This document shows positions 15,614 to 22,496 of a stretch of 23,721 nucleotides of DNA, piece by piece; the stretch's first letter is position 1, and every line of letters begins with the position of its first letter. The notes under the pieces were generated by a model, which searched no databases, was not told the origin of the DNA, and worked only from the letters and a program-made list of their open reading frames with translations. Location: NCBI GenBank assembly GCA_009469685.1, contig SSTA01000402.1:1-23721 (forward strand), given 5' to 3'. Origin of the DNA: Azonexaceae bacterium (GTDB lineage Bacteria > Pseudomonadota > Gammaproteobacteria > Burkholderiales > Rhodocyclaceae). A program made the position numbers and the translations under genes.

Positions 15614-16879
15614 TTGTCCATTCCACATAATATTCACCACCTGAACCGCATACTTCTCTTCCGGATTGTTGTGGCGGCAGCATTTCTGGGCGTATTCGCC
15701 GGCGGCGGGGCTTACTGGCTCGAATCGAGACGAATCGAAGCGACTGCCGCAGCCGCTGTGGCAGTCGCAGTTCGCCATTTCCAGGTGTCGGCTATGCAAA
15801 TGCTTGGCGGCGGCATGATGGGCAACGAACACGGGGAAATCGAGGAGTTGCTCAGGAAGGACAATCTGGTCGGGCTGCGCGTTTATGGCGAGGGGGAAAG
15901 GCCAAGGTATGAAGCCTGGGGAGATATCTCCGAATCCACCCGATCTCGGCTAAGCGCACTTCCAAGGACAAAGAATGTCAGTACATCGGACTATTGGCAT
16001 GAGCAGATTACGATCGGGGCCGATTACCTGATTCGTTTGCAACATCGCCTGTCGGACCCGGCGGGCCGGCAAGTCGGGCAACTCGAAGGGTTCTACCGCG
16101 CCGATGCCGCAACGCTCGATCAATGGCGAGAGCAGATTTCCAGAACCGTCGGCATGGTCGTGGTAGCGGTGCTTGGCGCGGCCATCGCGCTCTATCCCGT
16201 GCTGTTGAGACTGCTGCGTCATGCCACAGGTCTGGCATCCCGGCTTTTGGTATCCAATCTTTCCTTGCTGGTTTCGCTTGGCAGCGCCATCGCCAAGCGC
16301 GATTCGGATACAGATGCGCACAATTACCGCGTCACGTTATACGCGGTTGCGTTGGCTGAGTCCTTGCGCTTGCCTCATGACGAGATCGCAGAGCTCATTA
16401 CGGGGGCATTTCTCCACGACGTCGGCAAGATCGGCATACCGGATGCGATTTTGCTCAAACCCGGACGGCTGACCGCAGACGAGTTCGAGATCATGAAAAC
16501 CCATGTTCTGCATGGTCTGGACATTGTCGCGGGCAACGAGTGGATGGCGAAGGCAGGAGACGTCATCCGGCATCATCACGAAAAGCTCGATGGGACGGGT
16601 TACCCCGACGGGCTCGCGGGTGACCGGATTCCCAGAATCGCACGTCTGTTCGCTGTCGTCGATGTGTTTGATGCGCTGGTCTCGGCGCGCCCCTACAAGG
16701 CGCCGATGCCTCCCGAAATGGCTCTGTCAATTCTCAGGCGCGATTCGGGAAAGCATTTCGATCCCGTGATGGTCGATGCTTTCGGATCGATTGCCGGCGG
16801 TTTGTACGCGGCACTCGATGCTGCGAACGATGCAGACTTGCGCCGCAGACTGCATGCCGCGATAGCCGACTATTTCTGA
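15614..16879 (+). CDS. Membrane-anchored HD-GYP c-di-GMP phosphodiesterase
   Basis: Predicted to hydrolyse c-di-GMP. It has 421 residues. TM1 is at about 13-35, a periplasmic sensor region at about 36-178 (with MQMLGGGMMGNEHGE near 61-74), TM2 at about 180-200, then the HD-GYP domain. The catalytic metal pair is in FLHDVGKIGIPD (H268, D269). The subclass motif HHEKLDGTGYPDGL at 321-334 is complete, so activity is expected. The start is TTG at 15614 preceded by AGGT. No better ATG is in frame before TM1. The gene lies 21 bp after the chemoreceptor gene and is probably co-transcribed with it. The IS upstream may therefore also reduce its expression. Confidence 0.9.
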   Translation: MSIPHNIHHLNRILLFRIVVAAAFLGVFAGGGAYWLESRRIEATAAAAVAVAVRHFQVSAMQMLGGGMMGNEHGEIEELLRKDNLVGLRVYGEGERPRYEAWGDISESTRSRLSALPRTKNVSTSDYWHEQITIGADYLIRLQHRLSDPAGRQVGQLEGFYRADAATLDQWREQISRTVGMVVVAVLGAAIALYPVLLRLLRHATGLASRLLVSNLSLLVSLGSAIAKRDSDTDAHNYRVTLYAVALAESLRLPHDEIAELITGAFLHDVGKIGIPDAILLKPGRLTADEFEIMKTHVLHGLDIVAGNEWMAKAGDVIRHHHEKLDGTGYPDGLAGDRIPRIARLFAVVDVFDALVSARPYKAPMPPEMALSILRRDSGKHFDPVMVDAFGSIAGGLYAALDAANDADLRRRLHAAIADYF

Positions 16880-16897
16880 CACACCGTCTCGCCCCAA

Positions 16898-16936
16898 AGT
16901 GACAGAAATGTAATGTTGCAGTCAGGCTGGCGTTAG
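16898..16936 (+). promoter_or_regulatory. Metal-regulator box of the cop operon (module shared with czc operon)
   Basis: GAAATGTAAT (16905-16914), GTCAG (16921-16925) and CGTTAG (16931-16936) have exactly the spacing of the czc box at 4343-4381; 29 of 39 aligned bases are identical. The left arm (GTGAC) is a poorer match to the inverted repeat than in the czc copy. A TTGCAG/TTAGTA pair with 17-bp spacing (16916-16944) could be the core promoter. It lies 47 bp before the first gene of the copper operon. Confidence 0.68.
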
Positions 16937-16982
16937 CGTTAGTAGTTCATACTGGACTCGTCGAATCAGAAAGGAGTCCCGC

Positions 16983-17420
16983 ATGAAATCCGCAATCCGC
17001 ACTGCCGTCCTGCTTGCCCTGTTCTCTCCCGCCGTCTGGGCGGCGGGAGCCCTCCCTACCGTCGAAGTTTACAAAAGCCCGACCTGCGGATGCTGCGGCA
17101 AGTGGGTCGATCACATGAAGGCGAACGGCTTCAAGGTCGTCACCCACGAAATGAACGACGTCACGCCGCACAAGCAGCGACTGGGCGTGCCGGTCGGCAT
17201 GGGGTCCTGCCACACCGCCGAGGTCGGCGGCTATCTGGTCGAGGGCCACGTTCCGGCGGAGGACGTCAAGCGGCTGCTCGCCGAGAAGCCGCAGGCGAAG
17301 GGCCTGGTTTCGCCCGGCATGCCCCAGAGCGCACCCGGCATGGACCTGCCCGGGAAGGTTCCCTACGAGGTGTTGCTGGTGCGCGCCGACGGCAGCACCG
17401 CCACTTATGCGCGTCATTGA
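16983..17420 (+). CDS. DUF411 periplasmic copper protein (CopG-like)
   Basis: Small secreted protein of the DUF411 family. A Vibrio cholerae member, CopG, is known as a copper-binding thioredoxin-fold protein. It has 145 residues. The signal peptide ends WAA at about 21. Copper-ligand candidates are Cys35, Cys37 and Cys38 in PTCGCCGKW, Cys76 in MGSCHTAEVGGY, and the following GHVP motif (His89). All diagnostic DUF411 motifs are intact. AAAGGAG precedes the ATG. It is the first gene of the copper operon, 18 bp before copA. A role in periplasmic copper redox handling or delivery follows from the family and the context. Confidence 0.9.
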   Translation: MKSAIRTAVLLALFSPAVWAAGALPTVEVYKSPTCGCCGKWVDHMKANGFKVVTHEMNDVTPHKQRLGVPVGMGSCHTAEVGGYLVEGHVPAEDVKRLLAEKPQAKGLVSPGMPQSAPGMDLPGKVPYEVLLVRADGSTATYARH

Positions 17421-17438
17421 ACCTTGAAGGATAAATAG

Positions 17439-19265
17439 ATGAATCTTTCCCCTTTCCTGAGCGCCCTGCCGGCGCACCCTGCTCGGCGGCGTTTCGTGCA
17501 GGGCCTGGCGGCGGGCGGCGTGCTGGCCGGCATGTCGCCCCTCGTGCGTGCCGCTTTCGATGCAGGACGAATGACTGCCACGGGCAGCGCCCCCGTCATA
17601 ACGGGCACCGACATCCAGCTCGTCGTCGCCGAAACCCCGGCGAATTTCACCGGCAGTCAGCGCATGGCGACCACCATCAACGGTTCGCTACCGGCCCCCA
17701 CGCTGCGCCTGCGCGAGGGCGACACCGTGACCATTCGGGTTACCAATCGCCTGGCGGTATCCACCTCGATTCACTGGCACGGCATCATCCTGCCCTACCA
17801 GATGGACGGCGTTCCCGGCATCAGCTTCGGCGGCATCGCGCCGGGCGAAACCTTCACTTACCGTTTTCAACTGCGGCAAAGCGGCACCTACTGGTACCAC
17901 TCGCATTCCGGTCATCAGGAGCAAACGGGCATGTATGGCGCGATCATCGTCGAGCCGCGCCAAGGCGAAACCATCCGGGCGGATCGCGACTACGTGGTGC
18001 ATTTGTCCGATTGGACGGACGAGGATCCAGCACGGGTATTCGCCAAGCTGAAGGCGCAGAGCGACTACTACAACTTCAGCAAACCGACAGTCGCCGACTT
18101 CTTCGACGACGTCTCCCGCGACGGCATGGCGGCGGCGCTCGACAAGCGCCGGATGTGGAACGAGATGCGCATGAATCCGACCGATCTCGCCGATCTGTCG
18201 GCCGCGACCTATACCTACCTGATGAATGGCACGACGCCATCCGGCAACTGGACGGGGCTGTTCAACCCCGGCGAGCGGGTGCGCCTGCGTTTCATCAACG
18301 GAGCGGCCAATTCTTTCTACGACGTGCGCATTCCGGGCCTGAAAATGACGGTCGTCCAGTCCGATGGCGTCAATGTCGAACCTGTTTCGGTCGATGAATT
18401 CCGCTTCGGGCCGGGCGAGACTTACGACGTGCTGGTCGAGCCGAAGGATGATGCCCATACGATCTTTGCCCAGTCGATGGATCGGAGTGGCTATGCGCGC
18501 GGTACGCTGGCAGTGCGTGCCGGTCTGGAGGCAGCGGTGCAGGCAACGGACAAGGTCGAATGGCTGACCATGGCCGACATGATGGGCGACATGGGGGGCA
18601 TGGACCACGGCGCGATGCCGGGCATGGATCATGGTGCGATGCCCATGCCCATGCAAGGTGCCATGCCCGGGATGAATCATGGCGCCATGGCCATGGATCA
18701 CAGCCAGCACATGATGGGCGGCAACCCGCTCGCCAAACCGACGCAAGAAGTCCGGCACGCCCGGACCGAATACGGGCCAGGCACGGACATGCGCGTCAAT
18801 ACGCCGCGCACCAACCTCGACGACCCCGGCATCGGCTTACGCAACAACGGCCGCAGGGTGCTGACCTTGGCGGATCTGGCCACGATCGGCGGCCCGCTCG
18901 ATACGCGCGGGCCGGCACGTGAAATCGAATTGCACCTGACCGGCAACATGGAACGCTATGTCTGGTCATTCGACGGACTCGAATTCGGCGGCAGCACGCC
19001 CGTGCATTTCGAGCATGGAGAGCGGGTTCGCGTCATTCTGCAGAACGACACGATGATGACCCATCCCATGCACATGCATGGCCTGTGGAGCGAACTGGAA
19101 ACCGCCGAGGGACGGTTCCAGGCACGACGCCACACCCTCTCGGTGCAGCCTGCCCAGCGCATCAGCTTCCTCGTTACGGCAGATGCATTGGGACGCTGGG
19201 CCTGGCATTGCCATCTGATGTTTCACATGCACTCGGGCATGTTCCGCGAAGTGGTGGTGGCTTGA
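17439..19265 (+). CDS. copA: Periplasmic multicopper oxidase CopA (copper resistance)
   Basis: Oxidises Cu(I) to the less toxic Cu(II) in the periplasm. It has 608 residues. A twin-arginine signal (RRRFVQGLAAGG at 16-27) indicates folded export by Tat. Three cupredoxin domains carry the copper ligands: HWHG (112-115), HSHSGHQ (154-160), THPMHMHG (541-548) and WHCHLMFHMHSGMF (589-602), the type 1/2/3 centres. A Met/His-rich insert at about 378-430 has four MDH/MNH-type repeats (such as GMDHGAMPGMDHGAM), a known copper-binding feature of CopA/PcoA. AAGGA precedes the ATG. This is the soluble oxidase, not the ATPase also called CopA. Confidence 0.96.
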   Translation: MNLSPFLSALPAHPARRRFVQGLAAGGVLAGMSPLVRAAFDAGRMTATGSAPVITGTDIQLVVAETPANFTGSQRMATTINGSLPAPTLRLREGDTVTIRVTNRLAVSTSIHWHGIILPYQMDGVPGISFGGIAPGETFTYRFQLRQSGTYWYHSHSGHQEQTGMYGAIIVEPRQGETIRADRDYVVHLSDWTDEDPARVFAKLKAQSDYYNFSKPTVADFFDDVSRDGMAAALDKRRMWNEMRMNPTDLADLSAATYTYLMNGTTPSGNWTGLFNPGERVRLRFINGAANSFYDVRIPGLKMTVVQSDGVNVEPVSVDEFRFGPGETYDVLVEPKDDAHTIFAQSMDRSGYARGTLAVRAGLEAAVQATDKVEWLTMADMMGDMGGMDHGAMPGMDHGAMPMPMQGAMPGMNHGAMAMDHSQHMMGGNPLAKPTQEVRHARTEYGPGTDMRVNTPRTNLDDPGIGLRNNGRRVLTLADLATIGGPLDTRGPAREIELHLTGNMERYVWSFDGLEFGGSTPVHFEHGERVRVILQNDTMMTHPMHMHGLWSELETAEGRFQARRHTLSVQPAQRISFLVTADALGRWAWHCHLMFHMHSGMFREVVVA

Positions 19266-19295
19266 GACATGGACCAATTCGAGAGGAACACAGGC

Positions 19296-20375
19296 ATGAA
19301 TACGCGGAAGAACTGGTTGGCACTGATCCTGGCGACACTCAGCATCGCCCCCCTGTCGGCTCAGGCGCAAGGCGCCCAAGATTCAATGTCGGGCATGGAC
19401 CATTCCAGGATGAACCAAGGGGAAATGAAGGCCGACGAAGCAGCGATGCCCGCGGAAGCAATGCCGGCGATGGATCACTCCAAGATGAATCACGGTGCAA
19501 TGCCGGCTGACTCGGCTGCAATGCCGGCAGAATCGATGCCGGGCATGGATCATGGGGCAATGGGCACCTTGCCATCCGGCGCAACTGAGGGAATGGCCGG
19601 AATGGATCATGGCGACATAAAGGCTCAGGGTGGCGACGCTCCTGCCGACGCACGCGATCCGCATGCCTATTCCGGCGGCTATACGCTGGAAAGCGGTGAC
19701 TACGTCCTGCCCGGGCCGCGCCAGCTCAAGCTGGCGGACGAGCACAGTTTCGGCAGCCTGCTGGTCGATCGTCTCGAACATGTCCGGCCCCGCCACAGCG
19801 GATCGACCGAAACCGCCTATGACATCCAGGCCTGGTTCGGTCGCGATTACGACCGGTTCGTCGTCAAAGCCGAGGGCGAGCATGCCCGGGGACGGTTACA
19901 GGAGGCCCGCACCGAACTGTTGTGGAGCCACGCAATCGCGAGCTACTGGGATGCTCAGGTCGGCCTGCGCCAGGACAGCGGCGTCGGGCCGGACCGTAGC
20001 TGGCTGGCCTTCGGCGTACAGGGCATGGCGCCCTATTGGTTCGAAGTGGACGCCACCGCCTATCTCGGCGGCAATGGCCGGACCGCGCTGCGTCTAGGCG
20101 CGGAATACGAACTGCTGCTGACGCAGCGGCTGGTCCTGCAGCCGCGTGCCGAATTCAATCTTTACGGCAAAAGCGATCTGGCCCGCGATGTCGGCAGCGG
20201 GCTGTCGGATGGTGTATTCGGTCTGCGCCTGCGTTATGAGTTTTCACGACAGTTTGCGCCGTATTTCGGCGTGGAGCGGATTGCGAAATATGGCAAGACC
20301 GCTGATTTGGCGCGCAATGCCGGAGGAGTAACCGGCGAAACGCGCTGGGTGGCTGGCCTGCGCTTCTGGTTCTAG
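19296..20375 (+). CDS. copB: Outer-membrane copper resistance protein CopB
   Basis: Outer-membrane copper-binding protein working with CopA. It has 359 residues from ATG 19296, chosen because GAGAGGA lies just upstream and MNTRKNWLALILATLS is a proper signal peptide; an in-frame ATG at 19269 would add nine polar residues. The mature N-terminus (to about 120) is Met/His-rich with four MDH-type repeats (GMDHSRM, AMDHSKM, GMDHGAM, GMDHGDI). The C-terminal two-thirds is a beta-barrel of the CopB family (WFGRDYDRF..., EARTELLWSHAIA) ending in aromatic RFWF, the outer-membrane insertion signal. It starts 30 bp after copA in the same operon. Confidence 0.93.
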   Translation: MNTRKNWLALILATLSIAPLSAQAQGAQDSMSGMDHSRMNQGEMKADEAAMPAEAMPAMDHSKMNHGAMPADSAAMPAESMPGMDHGAMGTLPSGATEGMAGMDHGDIKAQGGDAPADARDPHAYSGGYTLESGDYVLPGPRQLKLADEHSFGSLLVDRLEHVRPRHSGSTETAYDIQAWFGRDYDRFVVKAEGEHARGRLQEARTELLWSHAIASYWDAQVGLRQDSGVGPDRSWLAFGVQGMAPYWFEVDATAYLGGNGRTALRLGAEYELLLTQRLVLQPRAEFNLYGKSDLARDVGSGLSDGVFGLRLRYEFSRQFAPYFGVERIAKYGKTADLARNAGGVTGETRWVAGLRFWF

Positions 20376-20452
20376 AGAGTCGCCGAATAGTCAATTGAAA
20401 AGCAATGTCCGATCAAAGTAACACCCACGTCAACTACCCAAGGAGCACTACC

Positions 20453-20926
20453 ATGAAAACGATCACGATATCCGTTCTTGCCGCATCGCTCGCCCTGACC
20501 ATGCCGGCTTTCGCCGATGATGCGCACCACCCGGAAAAGGCGGCTGAAGCCAAGAGCGCCCCCGCGCAGATCGGGCCGCAGGTGAAGAAAATGCAGGACA
20601 ACGTCAAGAAGATGCAGCCACAGCTCGACCGCATCGCCAATGCCAAAACCGACGCCGAGCGGCAAAAGGCCATGGCCGAGCACATGCAGACGATGCAGGA
20701 GAACATAGGCATGGCGCGCGGCATGCAGTCCGGGATGATGGGCTGTCCGATGATGGAGCGCGGTGGCATGGGCATGATGGGCGGTAGCCAAGGCATGGCG
20801 GGTGCGGACGACATGATGGCCAAGCGCATGGAGATGATGGAAAAGCGCATGGACATGATGCAAATGATGATGCAGGGCGGCATGGGCACGATGCAGCAAG
20901 GCGGCGCGGCCAAGCCAGCCAATTGA
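20453..20926 (+). CDS. Methionine-rich periplasmic protein of the copper operon
   Basis: No named family recognised. It has 157 residues from ATG 20453 with AAGGAG upstream; upstream codons in frame precede this Shine-Dalgarno and are unlikely to be used. The signal peptide ends AFA at about 21. A helical middle (QVKKMQDNVKKMQPQLDRI) is followed by a C-terminal half extremely rich in methionine (MMGCPMMERGGMGMMGG, MEMMEKRMDMMQMMMQGG) with a single Cys. Thioether ligands favour Cu(I), so periplasmic copper sequestration is the likely role. This is inferred from composition and its position after copB. Confidence 0.83.
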   Translation: MKTITISVLAASLALTMPAFADDAHHPEKAAEAKSAPAQIGPQVKKMQDNVKKMQPQLDRIANAKTDAERQKAMAEHMQTMQENIGMARGMQSGMMGCPMMERGGMGMMGGSQGMAGADDMMAKRMEMMEKRMDMMQMMMQGGMGTMQQGGAAKPAN

Positions 20927-20948
20927 CGGCATCTGCGGAGAAATCGCC

Positions 20949-21185
20949 ATGTGGGGATACGATCACGGTGGCTGGCCGATGGGTATCGGCATGATCCTGC
21001 TCTGGGGACTGCCGATCATCTTGCTGGTCTGGCTGTTCGCCAAAGCGGCTTCCAGTCGCGGTGCCAAGGACGAAACACAGCAGTCCCCGCATGAGATTCT
21101 GGATGCGCGCTACGCGCGCGGCGAGATCGGGCGCGACGAGTATCAGGAGCGTCGCGCCGACCTTGAAGGACACAACAAACGATGA
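20949..21185 (+). CDS. Small membrane protein with SHOCT domain
   Basis: 78 residues. A short N-terminus MWGYDHGGWPMG is followed by one membrane helix at about 11-30 and a C-terminal SHOCT motif (HEILDARYARGEIGRDEYQER at about 47-67), a short domain frequent at the end of small membrane proteins and thought to mediate oligomerisation. GGAG lies upstream of the ATG, and the gene is 22 bp after the Met-rich protein gene. Similar proteins are common in copper and silver resistance loci, but their exact job is unknown; an assembly or chaperone role is only a guess. Confidence 0.82.
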   Translation: MWGYDHGGWPMGIGMILLWGLPIILLVWLFAKAASSRGAKDETQQSPHEILDARYARGEIGRDEYQERRADLEGHNKR

Positions 21186-21221
21186 GCCGCGCATGGGCAT
21201 GCCCTTAACAAGGAGAGAGCA

Positions 21222-21614
21222 ATGAATACACGCTACGGTTTCGGCAAAAAGGTCGCGCTTGCATTCGATCAGGCCATCGAATGCGTCACCGCCGAGTTGC
21301 AGAAAGAAGGCTTCGGCGTACTGACCGACATCGATGTTTCGGCCACGATGAAGAAGAAGCTGGATGAGGACATGCCTCCGTATCGCATCCTCGGCGCTTG
21401 CAACCCAAAGCTGGCGCACCAGGCGATGACCGCCGAACCGTCCATCGGCCTCCTGTTGCCCTGCAATGTCGTCGTCCGCCAGGATGCCGCCGGGGCCGTG
21501 TTTGTCGAGTTCATGGATCCCGCTGCCGTGCTTCAACTCGTCGACAACCCGAACATCGAGCCTCTCGCCGCAACGGTGCGCGGCAAACTTGAGCGGGTCA
21601 TGCAGGCGATCTGA
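21222..21614 (+). CDS. DUF302 domain protein
   Basis: 130 residues, no signal peptide or membrane segment, so cytoplasmic as annotated. The whole protein is a DUF302 domain: FDQAIECVTAELQKEGFGVLTDIDV, then PPYRILGACNPKLAHQAMTAEP, GLLLPCNVVVRQ and a C-terminal helix. AAGGAGAG precedes the ATG. DUF302 proteins often accompany metal and sulfur-stress genes but have no established biochemical function. Two Cys (in GACNP and LPCNV) are the conserved candidates for a metal or redox site. It probably belongs to the copper operon by spacing (36 bp after the SHOCT gene). Confidence 0.87.
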   Translation: MNTRYGFGKKVALAFDQAIECVTAELQKEGFGVLTDIDVSATMKKKLDEDMPPYRILGACNPKLAHQAMTAEPSIGLLLPCNVVVRQDAAGAVFVEFMDPAAVLQLVDNPNIEPLAATVRGKLERVMQAI

Positions 21615-21624
21615 CGGATGCCCA

Positions 21625-21674
21625 GAAAGTCGGCGCTGGCGGGACGGCGCATAACCGGCACGTCGCTGACTTTC
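21625..21674. repeat. Inverted repeat between DUF302 and YHS genes
   Basis: GAAAGTCGGCG (21625-21635) and CGCTGACTTTC (21664-21674) can pair with one mismatch around a 28-nt loop. There is no T-run, so a classic intrinsic terminator is not supported; it may attenuate or stabilise the transcript. Confidence 0.35.
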
Positions 21675-21709
21675 AGCATCTCCATGCTCTGCTTTGACAG
21701 GAGGGGGCC

Positions 21710-22213
21710 ATGACCAGGAGACCCGAAACGAGCCGCGACCCTGTGTGTGGAATGGTTGTAGGCGTTGCCGCATCACCGTACTCGACGACGTGGCAAGGGC
21801 TCGAGTTCCATTTCTGTTCAGCGCAATGTCAAGAGCGCTTCATTGCCACCCCAGCGCTCTACACCGTGCCAAGAGGTGTCCAGAATATCGTTCCCATCGT
21901 CCGGAGACATAGGCTCCGCTTCGTCGCGCCGACACGGGAGGCGCTTCGTGTCGCATGCGGCAAACTCCTGAGCATGATGGGAGTCGCTGCCGCCACTCCC
22001 GATCTCGATGGCATCACGGTCGAATACGACCTACGCCAGGCGACGCTTGCACAGATTGAAGGTGTCGTTGCCGAAGCGGGCCTCATTCTTCGCGGCGGTT
22101 TGCATCGCTGGCGCCGCAATCTGTGGAAATTCATCGAGGGCAACGAAATCGAAAACGAGGCGCATCCGATGAGCGGCGCTTGCTGCAACCGTCCGCCAGC
22201 GCGGTCGCGCTAA
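21710..22213 (+). CDS. YHS-domain metal-binding protein
   Basis: 167 residues, cytoplasmic. The N-terminal YHS domain (about 9-52) has DPVCGMVV (Cys13) and HFCSAQCQERF (Cys36, Cys40) with ALY, the usual three-Cys metal site found in copper/silver ATPases and related proteins. The middle (about 66-130, HRLRFVAPTREALRVACGKL to EAGLIL) looks like a ferredoxin-like HMA fold without the CxxC. A C-terminal GACCNRPP gives another Cys pair. A strong GGAGGGGG precedes the ATG. The gene ends two bases before a transposon terminal repeat. A role in cytoplasmic metal sensing or transfer is inferred from the family. Confidence 0.82.
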   Translation: MTRRPETSRDPVCGMVVGVAASPYSTTWQGLEFHFCSAQCQERFIATPALYTVPRGVQNIVPIVRRHRLRFVAPTREALRVACGKLLSMMGVAAATPDLDGITVEYDLRQATLAQIEGVVAEAGLILRGGLHRWRRNLWKFIEGNEIENEAHPMSGACCNRPPARSR

Positions 22214-22215
22214 GA

Positions 22216-22253
22216 GGGGGGGGCTCGGATAACGGAAAATAGAGCACGCTAAA
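22216..22253 (+). repeat. 38-bp terminal inverted repeat, Tn21-subgroup type
   Basis: Begins GGGG and contains ACGGAAAATA followed by AGCACGCTAA. Compared with the recalled Tn21 end it matches at about 31 of 38 positions. The tnpA stop codon (22251-22249) overlaps its inner end, as usual in this family. Outside it, 22211-22215 (TAAGA) would be one copy of the expected 5-bp target duplication. Confidence 0.82.
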
Positions 22254-22352
22254 CCGGTTGCAGCGGTCGTAGCGGCCTGAACTTGCCCACGTCGACCTTG
22301 GCGCTGCTGCGCCACAGATAATCGCCGGTCAGGTTGATGTATTACCAGCCGA
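22249..22352 (-). pseudogene. tnpA: Remnant of Tn3-family transposase tnpA, C-terminal end
   Basis: On the minus strand, [23 protein letters not shown] continues to [12 protein letters not shown] and a TAG. LGWEHINLTGDY is the characteristic C-terminal segment of Tn3-family transposases. Here a TAA replaces the expected Glu codon after LGW, and everything upstream is gone. It is joined at about 22352 to merD sequence. Confidence 0.78.
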
Positions 22353-22478
22353 GAACAGTCTGTAGCCGCCTGGGGGGCACGCCACCGGCCGCACCAATCC
22401 GCTCAGCAGATAGTCGCGCACGATATGCACGCTCACCCCGGCATCAAGGGCCAGCCGGGACACCGTGTAGGCGCTCGT
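22353..22478 (-). pseudogene. merD: Truncated merD (mer operon co-regulator), start codon lost
   Basis: On the minus strand, [19 protein letters not shown] continues to [21 protein letters not shown], clear MerD N-terminal sequence (a MerR-like DNA-binding half). The expected ATG is ACG at 22478-22476. After GGYRLF the sequence switches to the tnpA end, so two-thirds of the protein is missing; the frame stops at 22331-22329. merA ends 18 bp upstream, the normal mer order. Non-functional. Confidence 0.85.
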
Positions 22479-22496
22479 TGAACACCACCTTTTTCC

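Noticed and set aside
17688..18758. 356-codon minus-strand frame inside copA
   Set aside because: Complement of the Met/His-rich copA sequence, giving artificial His/Gly repeats; no start signals.
21625..21674. Intrinsic terminator between DUF302 and YHS genes
   Set aside because: Stem has a mismatch, long loop and no T-run; kept only as an inverted repeat.
22031..22315. 94-codon minus-strand frame across the transposon boundary
   Set aside because: Runs through the terminal repeat and antisense to the YHS gene; the tnpA remnant is in another frame with recognisable residues.
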